From assembly GCA_030630445.1 (NCBI GenBank), contig DAOVNC010000048.1, positions 1 to 13,650 on the forward strand: a DNA stretch of 13,650 nt, given 5' to 3'. The notes under the pieces are model-generated. The model made no database searches, was not told the DNA's origin, and saw only the letters and a program-made list of their open reading frames with translations. Positions 7,309-13,650 of the stretch are shown here, one piece after another; positions within the stretch are counted from its first letter, which is position 1; each line of letters opens with the position of its first letter. The DNA is from Kiritimatiellales bacterium (GTDB lineage: Bacteria > Verrucomicrobiota > Kiritimatiellia > Kiritimatiellales > Pontiellaceae). Made by a program: the position numbers and the translations under genes.

Positions 7309-7509
7309 AGCCGCTTGCAAAACCTCTTGGTTTGAATCGCACCTTTGGTGCTATTTCCTTCCGGAAATTATGCTTCGCGGCGCGGCAGGTATCAGTCGCT
7401 GGTTATTGGTTATCAGGCTGATTTTCTGCCGGACAACAGGTTGTTCTGATAACCAATAACTGATAACTACAAACCGGAACGGCAAAACAGGAGGTTTTGC
7501 AAGTTCCTC
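7309..7509. mobile_element. 201-bp MITE-like insertion with inverted repeats and 5-bp target duplication
   Basis: Absent from the otherwise parallel left block, where ATTTTAGTAGG is continuous. Here TTTAG occurs at 7304-7308 and again at 7510-7514, flanking the insert. Near its ends CTTGCAAAACCTC (7314-7326) is matched by its exact complement at 7491-7503. Inside, a second perfect 15-bp inverted repeat, GTTATTGGTTATCAG (7402-7416) and 7446-7460, surrounds a 29-nt loop. There is no room for a transposase, so it is a non-autonomous element. The stop codon of the adjacent minus-strand gene (7511-7513) lies inside the duplicated target. Exact ends are uncertain by a few bases because the outer 5-6 bp of the two ends do not match. 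Confidence 0.8.
7402..7460. repeat. Internal 15-bp perfect inverted repeat of the MITE-like element
   Basis: Arms 7402-7416 and 7446-7460 are exact reverse complements. Neighbouring TATCAGT (7390-7396) and ACTGATA (7459-7465) add a further, shifted pairing. The RNA could fold into a long hairpin just past the end of the 1334-residue gene and may act as a transcript end. Confidence 0.75.
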
Positions 7510-7510
7510 T

Positions 7511-10500
7511 TTAGTAGGTCGATTTGATCCGGTAGAATTCCTGCCCTTCTGCGGCCGAGAACACAAAGTTGGTTTCGGCAACACCGCTTATCGTGAACAA
7601 GTCACTCCAGCCCGAGTTCAGATCTATCGAGGTCTGCAGGATGTTGGTGATCTCCGGACCTGTAGGAAGATTGGATGCCCCAACGGTCACCGTATCCACT
7701 CCCGACTCAACCGATAGCACCACATGGCTAGACTCGGTAGAGGAGCTATAGATGAACTGGGCACTGGCGGTGGTGCTGGTGTCGGCAGTCACACGCACCC
7801 ATTGGGCCCGGAATCCTTCAGGGAAGACATAATCGAGGGTCTCGCCGGGCTGAACCGTGAAGGTTCCGTAGGTGGACCAAGTGTTGTCTGCAAGGAAGTC
7901 TACCTCGACGGTGAAGTTGACAACCACTCCGTTGTTGTGGGAGAGCGACAATTCCTTTTTGTCGTAGCCATACATCAGATATGGATCCGAGGGGACGCCG
8001 GCGCTGACGATGGTATCAAGCCATGGGCCACCATAGCCCCGGGGCTCGCCCATTTCCCAAAGGTCGTCGACCTCGCCAAACCAGATGGCGGCACCTTCTG
8101 CATTCCGAACCAGACGATCACTTTCGGGTGCATCGTCGCGCACACCGGTCATGGCGAGCATTCCACGCCATGAAGCGAAGTCGGTGACCCGCTTGCCATG
8201 GGTGGTTATCGGACGCATCCGATAGCGCCCTCCGGAGTTACTGCGGGGAATTTCATAGAAGGTTCCGTGACAGTTAAGCAGCCCACGCTCGGTGACCACT
8301 TCGCGGAAGCCACGCGCCCAGCCGGAGGGGAACTCGGCATCGTAGACCGGATCCAGTCGTGGAAGGCGGAGCCTGCCGCTGTCCACATCATTCTCGATCC
8401 AGACGGAAGCGGCATCCCCTCCGAAATCCTTGGAGGGTTCGGCTTCGGTACGCAGGTCGGATTCAGCAGCGGTATCGATGAAGTTGTCGAGACGCATCGG
8501 GCCGCCGATAATATGATAACCCGTATCGCTGAACGAACCGCCACCATCCGCACTGGCAGAAGCCATTTCCATCCGCAACCTGATATCCCCCATGATGCGT
8601 AGCAGGCCGTCGGAATAGCTTGCGCTGTCCCCGATATTGGCTAGAGAAGAAAATTCACTCGTACCCAGCCCGGCGGGGGTGATGTGCGGATAGGGATTGC
8701 TGAGCGACAGGTAGGCCGTCAGGCTCGTGGCGCTGGCCGCTGGTTTGAGCCGGATCCACTGGGCATCGATGTTGTTCAGGAGTTCGGCATGGTAACCGCC
8801 AGCCGCCACGGTAACCGTGCGGTCGGATGTCCATGTTCCGTCGCCATTGCTGGTCTGGATCTCGATATCGACCGGCTGAGCCGTAGTGTGCTTCAGGTGC
8901 AGCGTGATACGGGAGAAGCCGTTGACGAGGAAAGGTTCGCTGAGGGTGTCGGCGGCCACGTCCTCGTATTTCCACACACCGCCATGGCCATGGGGAGATC
9001 CCCAGTTGTACAAATCGTCGAGTTCACCAAACCAGAGGTTCGACTGGGGCCGCAGCAGCAAGGGGTTTTCAAATTGCGAGGCGTCGTCCTTGCCCATCAC
9101 CAGCTGGCCATTAAACATGCAGTAGTCGGTCGGCATCTTGTAGTAGGAGCAGATTGGCTGAAGATCCGCAAAGTTGACAGCGGAGAAGGTTTTCGGGAAA
9201 TCGTAGAAGATCCCGTGCATATGCATCAGGTAGACTGAGTCCGGGTCGGAGGGATCGATTTGCCGGATGCGCGGCCATTCGGTGTGCCATCCGTGGGATC
9301 CGTCATGCGAATAAGAGCCCTTGGGCAGGCGCCACGTATTCCATGTGGCACCATCTTCCATCACCCGTACAACCACGGATTTATCGTCGAATCCAAGAGC
9401 CCAAACCGGGTCGGTTGCGGGATTGGAACTTCCGTAGATTCCATCGGGTCCCGTAACCTCGCAATGCTGCACCTTGAAGTGCTGGTTCCATCCAGCGATG
9501 TAGTTGGGTTGCGCAGTCTCAGGACCATTGCTTTCAGGGGAGTTGGGATCGTTGGTCGCTAAATAGCTTCCGCCATTATCGGCCACGGTGGTTCCATCCC
9601 AAGTGGCGAGTACGCCCGCCGGACCGGTGGGGACGCTTGTATTCCAGTTCCGACCATTATTGGCCACCACAAGCTGTCCCTGACCAGAGTAGGCCCCTTT
9701 TCCATGATATCCGTGCAGAAAGCGGTCACCGGTGCTTTGAACATCCGGATAGCGCGTGATGAACGAAAGGTCGTTGACGTTCACATCATAAACCCCGTCT
9801 TCCATCGTAAAGATGTAGAGGCGGTTGTCCGGATCGGTCAGGTGGGCCGCAGTTGCGGTATGACGCCCCGGCGCCTGAGCAAAGGGTAGAACACGAACCG
9901 TACGGTTGGTGTCGATGAAATATGGTCCGATATTCAGCTGTTGCGATGCCGTATGGATGAAGCGGTTGGCGCAGGTGCCGCCGACGCTTTCAGGTCGGAT
10001 AATCTGTTGCAGGCCGGGCGTGATTTCATAGAGCTTGTCGGAAGATCCATTAGGGGCGTGCCCCTTGTAGGTGATGGCCCATAGGCGATCAGCCCATGGA
10101 ACCACCGCCCCGGTACCGACTTCGCCCGTCTCTTCGCTGGTCATCACCAGGTGGGGATAGATCCCGGAAATATTCACGATCTTATCAGGCTCCGGGAGCA
10201 GGATTTCATAATCGGCGGTTGGCACCGGATCCAATCCGTGGTCAAGGGTCACATCGTCGACCAGATAGGAGTGGGAGGTCGGGGAGCTACGGTCGAAACG
10301 CACGGTGTCGATTCCGGCGGATGTGGCATTGGCCGTCCTGTAGAAGTTGGTTAGTCCGGTGATGGAGTGCGTTAGGCTCGTGCTGCCGGGATCGCTCCAC
10401 GCCACATCATATTCGGCGTTTGCCGATCCAAAATCACGTCCGGTCACCTGCAAATGGATGGTGGAATTGGCCGGCACCGAAAAACCCGAACTGCTGGCGA

Positions 10501-11515
10501 TGCTGACAATCTCGACAGGGCCCTCCTCGGTGACAAGCTGAAGGAATCCGCCCGTAACCGTGCGCACTTCGATGGCGGGACCGGCGGGGGTTTCGAGCAA
10601 CGCGCGAAAACCCGTTTCCGTTGAAGTTCCAGCGACCTGAAAGAGGGTGTGGAATGTAAAGTTTGTGGTTAGAGGGGTATCAATGGACTGGTTGAGTATT
10701 GCAGAGGTGTTGTACGGCAAGCGTGCGGCCGTGGCACTGCCATTGAATCCAGCAACGGCGACGGTGCCGCCACCAAGGTTCCATCCCGTCCCAAAAGGAG
10801 ATTCTTCGAAATCTGAATTAACCAGCAAGTTATCGACCGGGTCTGGGGGCGGTGGAGGCTCAACGACGTCGCCATCAACCGACACCTCGTCGATAACCAT
10901 TCCCCCGGTGCCGCCTTCAAAACGGATCGTCTCGAATGGAATTGTGCCATCAAAATGGAAGGATCCCATGTTTATGCTTGTAGTGTAGTTGATTCCGTCT
11001 GTCGACACGCCTAGGTTGTACTCAGGATCAGCGTCGGCATCGAAGTTGCCCACGTTGACCCGGATATGGTAGGTGGTATCGGCGGAATATGTGCCGGGTA
11101 CAGCATTGTACCATGTACCGCTGCCATACTTGTAAAGCCCGTCACTTTCCATTTTCAGCGTGACAATGTTCCCTGAATTGCCATCTCCGCGAAGCCGGAT
11201 CCGTTGGGATCCGTCATGGGCGGCCATGGACAGCATGAAATCAAGCTGGTAAACCGTCGGGCCGACTGCCGGAGTCGCAACAAAATCCTGCATCATCGAA
11301 TTGCCCGGCCCGAGATCTGCCGCAGATCCTGAACCCGTTAAACCGGAAGTGGACGTAGCTCCGATATTATCCCAACCGGAATCGAAAGTACTCGCCTCGA
11401 AATCGCCATTGGTAACCAGATTAGTCTGGCCAAAGCACGTCAACGTGGTGAGCAGCAGGATTGAACTTGCGATCCTCGCCTTTTTGGGGGATGGAATAAT
11501 AGTGGTGTTTTTCAT
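7511..11515 (-). CDS. 1334-residue secreted multidomain protein (two carbohydrate-binding-like modules, propeller-like core, FYR-type C-terminus)
   Basis: ATG at 11515 is chosen over a TTG at 11569 because it follows GGAG and begins a clear signal peptide (MKNTTIIPSPKKARIASS, hydrophobic run, cleavage near residue 30). Residues 31-214 are a beta-sandwich module starting NLVTNGDFE, like carbohydrate-binding or DUF642-type domains. After a proline linker (EPPPPPDPVDN, 219-229) comes a second, diverged module starting NLLVNSDFEES (~229-426). Residues ~430-820 resemble a beta propeller (DRLWAITYKG, DNRLYIFTMEDGVYDV), without a family I can name. A module of ~110 residues occurs twice: from LWFGELDDLYNWGSPHGHGG (827 on) and from IWFGEVDDLWEMGEPRGYGG (1144 on). 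The last ~45 residues (ILQTSIDLNSGWSDL to FYRIKSTY) match a terminal module common in PVC secreted proteins. No catalytic motif is recognised, so a glycan-binding or lyase-like role is only inferred from context. Confidence 0.88.
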   Translation of the reverse strand: MKNTTIIPSPKKARIASSILLLTTLTCFGQTNLVTNGDFEASTFDSGWDNIGATSTSGLTGSGSAADLGPGNSMMQDFVATPAVGPTVYQLDFMLSMAAHDGSQRIRLRGDGNSGNIVTLKMESDGLYKYGSGTWYNAVPGTYSADTTYHIRVNVGNFDADADPEYNLGVSTDGINYTTSINMGSFHFDGTIPFETIRFEGGTGGMVIDEVSVDGDVVEPPPPPDPVDNLLVNSDFEESPFGTGWNLGGGTVAVAGFNGSATAARLPYNTSAILNQSIDTPLTTNFTFHTLFQVAGTSTETGFRALLETPAGPAIEVRTVTGGFLQLVTEEGPVEIVSIASSSGFSVPANSTIHLQVTGRDFGSANAEYDVAWSDPGSTSLTHSITGLTNFYRTANATSAGIDTVRFDRSSPTSHSYLVDDVTLDHGLDPVPTADYEILLPEPDKIVNISGIYPHLVMTSEETGEVGTGAVVPWADRLWAITYKGHAPNGSSDKLYEITPGLQQIIRPESVGGTCANRFIHTASQQLNIGPYFIDTNRTVRVLPFAQAPGRHTATAAHLTDPDNRLYIFTMEDGVYDVNVNDLSFITRYPDVQSTGDRFLHGYHGKGAYSGQGQLVVANNGRNWNTSVPTGPAGVLATWDGTTVADNGGSYLATNDPNSPESNGPETAQPNYIAGWNQHFKVQHCEVTGPDGIYGSSNPATDPVWALGFDDKSVVVRVMEDGATWNTWRLPKGSYSHDGSHGWHTEWPRIRQIDPSDPDSVYLMHMHGIFYDFPKTFSAVNFADLQPICSYYKMPTDYCMFNGQLVMGKDDASQFENPLLLRPQSNLWFGELDDLYNWGSPHGHGGVWKYEDVAADTLSEPFLVNGFSRITLHLKHTTAQPVDIEIQTSNGDGTWTSDRTVTVAAGGYHAELLNNIDAQWIRLKPAASATSLTAYLSLSNPYPHITPAGLGTSEFSSLANIGDSASYSDGLLRIMGDIRLRMEMASASADGGGSFSDTGYHIIGGPMRLDNFIDTAAESDLRTEAEPSKDFGGDAASVWIENDVDSGRLRLPRLDPVYDAEFPSGWARGFREVVTERGLLNCHGTFYEIPRSNSGGRYRMRPITTHGKRVTDFASWRGMLAMTGVRDDAPESDRLVRNAEGAAIWFGEVDDLWEMGEPRGYGGPWLDTIVSAGVPSDPYLMYGYDKKELSLSHNNGVVVNFTVEVDFLADNTWSTYGTFTVQPGETLDYVFPEGFRAQWVRVTADTSTTASAQFIYSSSTESSHVVLSVESGVDTVTVGASNLPTGPEITNILQTSIDLNSGWSDLFTISGVAETNFVFSAAEGQEFYRIKSTY
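10877..11420. repeat. 544-bp dispersed repeat, copy in the 1334-residue gene
   Basis: Aligns with 11746-12289 at constant offset 869 without indels. My hand count finds about 42 differences (about 92% identity). It encodes the first secreted module, from NLVTNGDFE to DEVSV, and ends exactly at the edges of that domain. Confidence 0.92.
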
Positions 11516-11615
11516 TGTGTGTCTCCAGTTGAACGGACAGGAAATCGGGTTATCAGACAACACGAACACGCATCCGTCGTATTCGGCCCGAGAAAAAGCT
11601 CTATAAAAAATTTGA

Positions 11616-11642
11616 GAAAAAAACCCGCCCGGCTGGACGGGT
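11616..11642 (-). terminator. Intrinsic terminator of the PEP-CTERM gene
   Basis: On the minus strand an 8-bp stem ACCCGTCC/GGGCGGGT (one G-T pair, loop AGCC) is followed directly by seven T residues. It begins 22 bp after the PEP-CTERM stop codon. It implies that the downstream 1334-residue gene has its own promoter between 11516 and 11615 or relies on readthrough. Confidence 0.9.
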
Positions 11643-11664
11643 CAATTAATCTGCTGATGAGTGA

Positions 11665-12360
11665 CTACACCATCAGTTTGCGACGGATAAACAGGAGTCC
11701 CCCGCCGAAGGCAGCCAACAATCCTATTGTGGCTGGTTCCGGAATAACCGACACCTCGTCGACAACCATTCCCCCGGTGCCGCCTTCAAAACGGATCGTC
11801 TCAAATGGAATTGTGCCATCAGAATGGAAGTATCCCATGTTTACGCTTGTAGTGTAGTTGATTCCATCTGTCGATACGCCTAGGTTGTACTCAGGATCAG
11901 CATCGGCATCGAAGTTGCCCACGTTGACCTGGATATGGTAGGTGGTGTCGGCGGAATATGTTCCGGCTACGGCTTTGTACCATGTACCGCTGCCATACTT
12001 GTAGAGCCCGTCACTTTCCATTTTCAGCGTGACAATGTTCCCTGAATCGCCATCTCCGCGAATCCGAAGCCGTTGGCTTCCGTCAAAGGCGGCAAGCGAC
12101 CACATGAAATCAAGCTGGTAAACCGTCGGTCCGACTGCCGGAGTCGCAACAAAATCCTGCATCATCGAATCGCCCGCCCCGAGATCTGCCGCAGATCCTG
12201 ACCCCGTCAATCCGGAAGTGGACGTAGATCCGGTATTAGCCCAACCGGAATCGAAGGGCGTCGCCTCGAAATCGCCATTGGTCACCAAATTTGCACTCGA
12301 AACATGGCAAACAGCTGTCGCCACCATTATCACAGCTACTAGTTTTACTTTACCTGACAT
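11665..12360 (-). CDS. PEP-CTERM sorted secreted protein with carbohydrate-binding-like module
   Basis: 231 residues. ATG at 12360 follows an AAGGAGAGG ribosome site. Residues 1-23 are a signal peptide (MSGKVKLVAVIMVATAVCHV, SSA before NLVTNG). Residues 24-204 are one beta-sandwich module (NLVTNGDFEATPFDSGW to GMVVDEVSV), nearly the same as the first module of the neighbouring 1334-residue protein. The C-terminus is a full PEP-CTERM signal: IPEPATIGLLAAFGGGLLFI then RRK, that is, the PEP motif, a hydrophobic helix and a basic end. Such proteins are processed by exosortase and exported to the cell surface or extracellular matrix. A sigma-54-like promoter lies upstream and an intrinsic terminator downstream, so it is a single-gene transcript. 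Ligand unknown; glycan binding is inferred from the module type. Confidence 0.92.
   Translation of the reverse strand: MSGKVKLVAVIMVATAVCHVSSANLVTNGDFEATPFDSGWANTGSTSTSGLTGSGSAADLGAGDSMMQDFVATPAVGPTVYQLDFMWSLAAFDGSQRLRIRGDGDSGNIVTLKMESDGLYKYGSGTWYKAVAGTYSADTTYHIQVNVGNFDADADPEYNLGVSTDGINYTTSVNMGYFHSDGTIPFETIRFEGGTGGMVVDEVSVIPEPATIGLLAAFGGGLLFIRRKLMV
11746..12289. repeat. 544-bp dispersed repeat, copy in the PEP-CTERM gene
   Basis: Partner of 10877-11420. Differences cluster in short patches (for example around 12060-12110 in this copy) while long stretches are identical, a pattern that fits recent duplication with patchy gene conversion or diversification. Confidence 0.92.
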
Positions 12361-12394
12361 ACTACCTCTCCTTTTGTTTGTTTCCTCTGTTCAT

Positions 12395-12410
12395 TGCAAG
12401 TGCCGTACCG
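12395..12410 (-). promoter_or_regulatory. Sigma-54-type promoter of the PEP-CTERM gene
   Basis: On the minus strand CGGTACG-GCAC-TTGCA fits the consensus TGGCACG-N4-TTGCW at 10 of 12 fixed positions, with the required GG-N10-GC spacing. Initiation about 12 bp downstream would leave a leader of some 20-25 nt with the AAGGAGAGG ribosome site, which is well placed. PEP-CTERM genes are known in other bacteria to be driven by sigma-54 with the PrsK/PrsR two-component system. The promoter overlaps the dyad at 12396-12427. Confidence 0.6.
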
Positions 12411-12427
12411 CGCACGGCAACCCTTGC
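12396..12427. promoter_or_regulatory. Dyad overlapping the sigma-54 promoter
   Basis: TGCCGT (12401-12406) pairs with ACGGCA (12414-12419), and outside it GCAAG (12396-12400) with CTTGC (12423-12427), with a 3-nt bulge. The symmetry covers both promoter elements, so it could be an operator; most of it lies upstream of the expected transcript start, which argues against an RNA leader structure. Confidence 0.4.
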
Positions 12428-12484
12428 TACAACTGGGTATTGTCGGGAACATGACATATGACACATCATTTCTCCCTCTTTTTC

Positions 12485-12512
12485 AAAAACCCGGATATCA
12501 CAACCTATCCGG
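12485..12512 (-). terminator. Intrinsic terminator of the disrupted FYR-type gene
   Basis: On the minus strand CCGGATA pairs with TATCCGG (plus positions 12506-12512 and 12491-12497, 8-nt loop), followed by GTTTTT. It lies 20 bp after the TAG of the gene remnant at 12533-12622 and shields the PEP-CTERM promoter from upstream transcription. Confidence 0.65.
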
Positions 12513-12532
12513 CTGTAAATTGTGAATTTTCC

Positions 12533-12622
12533 CTACTCCTCCGTGATGACACGATAGAAGAGCTGATCGTTGTCGATGGGATCCGTAATGGAAACAGAAG
12601 TGGCCTCGATTTCTAAACCAGT
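12533..12622 (-). pseudogene. 3' remnant of a secreted-protein gene interrupted by the IS
   Basis: The minus frame reads TGLEIEATSVSITDPIDND, then QLFYRVITEE and TAG (12533-12535). The ITDP...FYRV ending is the same type of C-terminal module as that of the 1334-residue protein (FYRIKSTY). Nothing similar continues upstream, where IS sequence begins at about 12623. The rest of the gene may lie beyond the right edge, on the other side of the IS. Confidence 0.65.
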
Positions 12623-12668
12623 TGGTAGTCAGTTTAAGTTATGCCGCATAGGCTCCGGTTCCTTTAGG

Positions 12669-12696
12669 TTCCTCCCTCCTCCGGAGGAGGGAGGAA
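12669..12696. repeat. 28-bp perfect palindrome at the end of the IS
   Basis: TTCCTCCCTCCTCC (12669-12682) is followed at once by its exact reverse complement. As RNA it gives a 12-bp stem with a CCGG loop. It sits 3 bp after the orfB stop with no T tract behind it on the minus strand. It may block transcription entering the element or stabilise the mRNA end. Confidence 0.85.
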
Positions 12697-12699
12697 AAA

Positions 12700-13563
12700 T
12701 CACGCCGCCAACTTGACGCCCCCTGCATATACTTCATCGGGTGTCGCGTCCTCAAGGGACTGATGAGGCCGTTTGAAGTTGTAGCGCATCATATACGCAT
12801 TGATTCCTCGTTCAAGCTCCCAGCCATTTTCGTAGCTGTTCAAATAGATGTCCTCATACTTGATGCTGCGCCAGAAGCGTTCGATCATGACATTGTCGAT
12901 CCAGCGCCTTTTACCATCCATGCTAATGGTGATCTCTAATTCCTTCAGTCTTCCGATCCACTCATCGGACGTGAACTGACAGCCTTGATCGGTATTGAAT
13001 ATCTTAGGAACCGTGCCTGTCATTTCCACGGCTCGATTCAAGGTGCGTAAACAGAAGCCCGTATCCAGCGTATTGGAGAGTTCCCAGGCCAAGACCTTCC
13101 GGGAGTGCCAGTCCATGATGGCAAACAGATACATGAAGCCCTTGGCCATCGGAATGTAGGTGATGTCTGCACACCAGACCTGATTCGGACGAACGATGTC
13201 GAGTCCTCTAAGCTTATAAGGATAAATTCCGGAAGGTCCTCCGGGAATGGTGGTTCGCTTGCGCGGATAAACCGCCTCAATGCCCATCACGTTCATCAAT
13301 CGCTTGACTCGGCCTCGACTTATTTTCGGCCAATTCCTGCGCCGCAGGTACGAACGCATCCGGCGTGAACCCGCCGAAGCATCCTCCAGATGCAGCTCAT
13401 CGATTTCCCTCATGATTTGCAAGTTCTCCATCGGCTCGCCTTTGGGCAACGAGTAGATCAAGGTCCGAGAGATACCCAGCAACTCGCACTGCCGGCGTAC
13501 GCTGACTTCCGATTGCTTGCTCACGAGGTGTGCCCTCTGCCGGGAATTCCCAGCTGTACGCAC
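12700..13563 (-). CDS. IS3-family transposase OrfB (DDE catalytic domain)
   Basis: 287 residues from a GTG at 13563. Residues 11-45 (SVRRQCELLGISRTLIY) are the helix-turn-helix-like region typical of IS3 OrfB, followed by SAGSRRMRSYL. The rve-type catalytic core has Asp133 (WCADITYIP), Asp192 (FNTDQGCQFTSDEW) and Glu228 (DNVMIERFWRSIKYED), a DD(35)E spacing. The end (YNFKRPHQSLEDATPDEVY) is typical. There is no ribosome site. The GTG lies at the slippery A7G site, so the protein is probably made only as an OrfAB fusion by -1 frameshifting. The frame is intact, so the element may be active. Confidence 0.95.
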   Translation of the reverse strand: MRTAGNSRQRAHLVSKQSEVSVRRQCELLGISRTLIYSLPKGEPMENLQIMREIDELHLEDASAGSRRMRSYLRRRNWPKISRGRVKRLMNVMGIEAVYPRKRTTIPGGPSGIYPYKLRGLDIVRPNQVWCADITYIPMAKGFMYLFAIMDWHSRKVLAWELSNTLDTGFCLRTLNRAVEMTGTVPKIFNTDQGCQFTSDEWIGRLKELEITISMDGKRRWIDNVMIERFWRSIKYEDIYLNSYENGWELERGINAYMMRYNFKRPHQSLEDATPDEVYAGGVKLAA

Positions 13564-13650
13564 TTTTTTTCGAGCCAGTCCACCTCCATAGACAACTGGC
13601 CAACCTTTCGCTCCAGTTGGGCGCGTTCGAGTTCTTCATCCTTGTTCTTC
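13521..13650 (-). CDS. IS3-family OrfA, 3' part (5' end outside window)
   Basis: The last 42 residues are visible, from KNKDEELERAQLERKVGQLS through MEVDWLEKK to the TGA at 13521-13523. The ERKVGQLSMEVDWLEKK stretch is the leucine-zipper-like end of IS3 OrfA proteins, used for multimerisation of the transposase. The DNA-binding helix-turn-helix lies beyond the edge. The reading frame overlaps the start of orfB by 43 bases. Confidence 0.88.
   Translation of the reverse strand, partial: KNKDEELERAQLERKVGQLSMEVDWLEKKCVQLGIPGRGHTS
13563..13570 (-). promoter_or_regulatory. Programmed -1 frameshift site A7G
   Basis: The minus strand reads seven A residues then G in the OrfA frame (GAA AAA AAG). 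A -1 slip on A AAA AAG continues as GTG CGT ACA, which is the OrfB frame, joining ...DWLEKK to VRTAGNSR... This is the standard IS3-family arrangement. Confidence 0.85.

Larger units (their letters stand above)
7193..8079. repeat. Duplicated block, right copy (with insertion at 7309-7514)
   Basis: Right copy of the block at 4052-4732. It comprises the 116-bp repeat 7193-7308, the 201-bp insertion with its duplicated target, then 7515-8079, which is the 3' end of the 1334-residue gene. The hairpin that is perfect in the left copy is damaged here (7238-7269, several unpaired positions). Confidence 0.9.
12623..13650 (-). mobile_element. IS3-family insertion sequence (truncated by window edge)
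   Basis: Contains orfA (3' part) and orfB of an IS3-type element in minus orientation. The left end is placed tentatively at 12623, where the sequence starts with TG, as IS3 ends usually do, and just after the host-gene remnant stops being recognisable. The second end and the target duplication are outside the window, so the boundary is not proven. Confidence 0.75.

Noticed and set aside
7314..7503. Intrinsic terminator made by the MITE inverted repeats
   Set aside because: The arms are far apart or lack a following T tract. A role in ending transcripts is possible, but the insertion explanation fits the sequence better.
7511..11569. Start at the TTG at 11569
   Set aside because: The ATG at 11515 has a GGAG site and begins a typical signal peptide; the 18 extra residues would spoil it.
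11516..11615. Sigma-54 or clear sigma-70 promoter for the 1334-residue gene
   Set aside because: No GG-N10-GC pair and no convincing -35/-10 pair were found, although a promoter is expected here because a terminator lies just upstream.

Overview
The window looks like accessory DNA from a polysaccharide-degrading bacterium of the PVC superphylum, most likely a Kiritimatiellota (Pontiella-like) organism. This is inferred from gene content: a formylglycine-type sulfatase, a PEP-CTERM sorted protein, a giant secreted protein and a second gene remnant that both end in an 'FYR' C-terminal module, BspA-type leucine-rich-repeat debris, and a TonB-like protein with a PA14-like domain. No rRNA, tRNA or housekeeping marker is present to confirm it.

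Layout. (1) Positions 1-2685, + strand, visibly AT-rich: a two-gene operon. The first gene is cut by the left edge and encodes a dCTP deaminase/dUTPase-fold domain fused to a coiled coil, one membrane helix and a second coiled coil. The second encodes a COG2509-type FAD-dependent dehydrogenase. The first protein has lost the residues expected for catalysis. This pair is the best candidate for an undescribed system. (2) 2754-3893, - strand: TonB-like, proline-rich, PA14-like membrane protein, convergent with the operon. (3) 3989-8079: a duplicated block. Two direct copies of one region (C-terminal end of the giant protein, a 116-bp hairpin repeat, then LRR debris or a possible trace of it) flank an esterase-sulfatase fusion gene (4808-7045). 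The right copy also carries a 201-bp MITE-like insertion with a 5-bp target duplication exactly at the stop codon. (4) 7511-11515, - strand: the 1334-residue secreted protein. (5) 11665-12360, - strand: a PEP-CTERM protein that is about 92% identical in DNA over 544 bp to the first module of the giant protein; it has a sigma-54-like promoter and a strong intrinsic terminator. (6) 12533-13650: the last codons and terminator of a gene whose upstream part is replaced by an IS3-family insertion sequence. The IS runs off the right edge and has orfA and orfB joined by an A7G slippery site.

How the parts may work together: the - strand genes look like part of a locus for sulfated, esterified glycans, with secreted carbohydrate-binding-like modules, an enzyme that could remove both acyl and sulfate groups, and a TonB-like envelope protein. 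The + strand operon differs in composition and content and was probably acquired separately; its degenerate nucleotide-binding fold, membrane anchor and redox partner suggest nucleotide sensing or signalling, but that is inference. Domain assignments are by eye from motifs; no database search was run.
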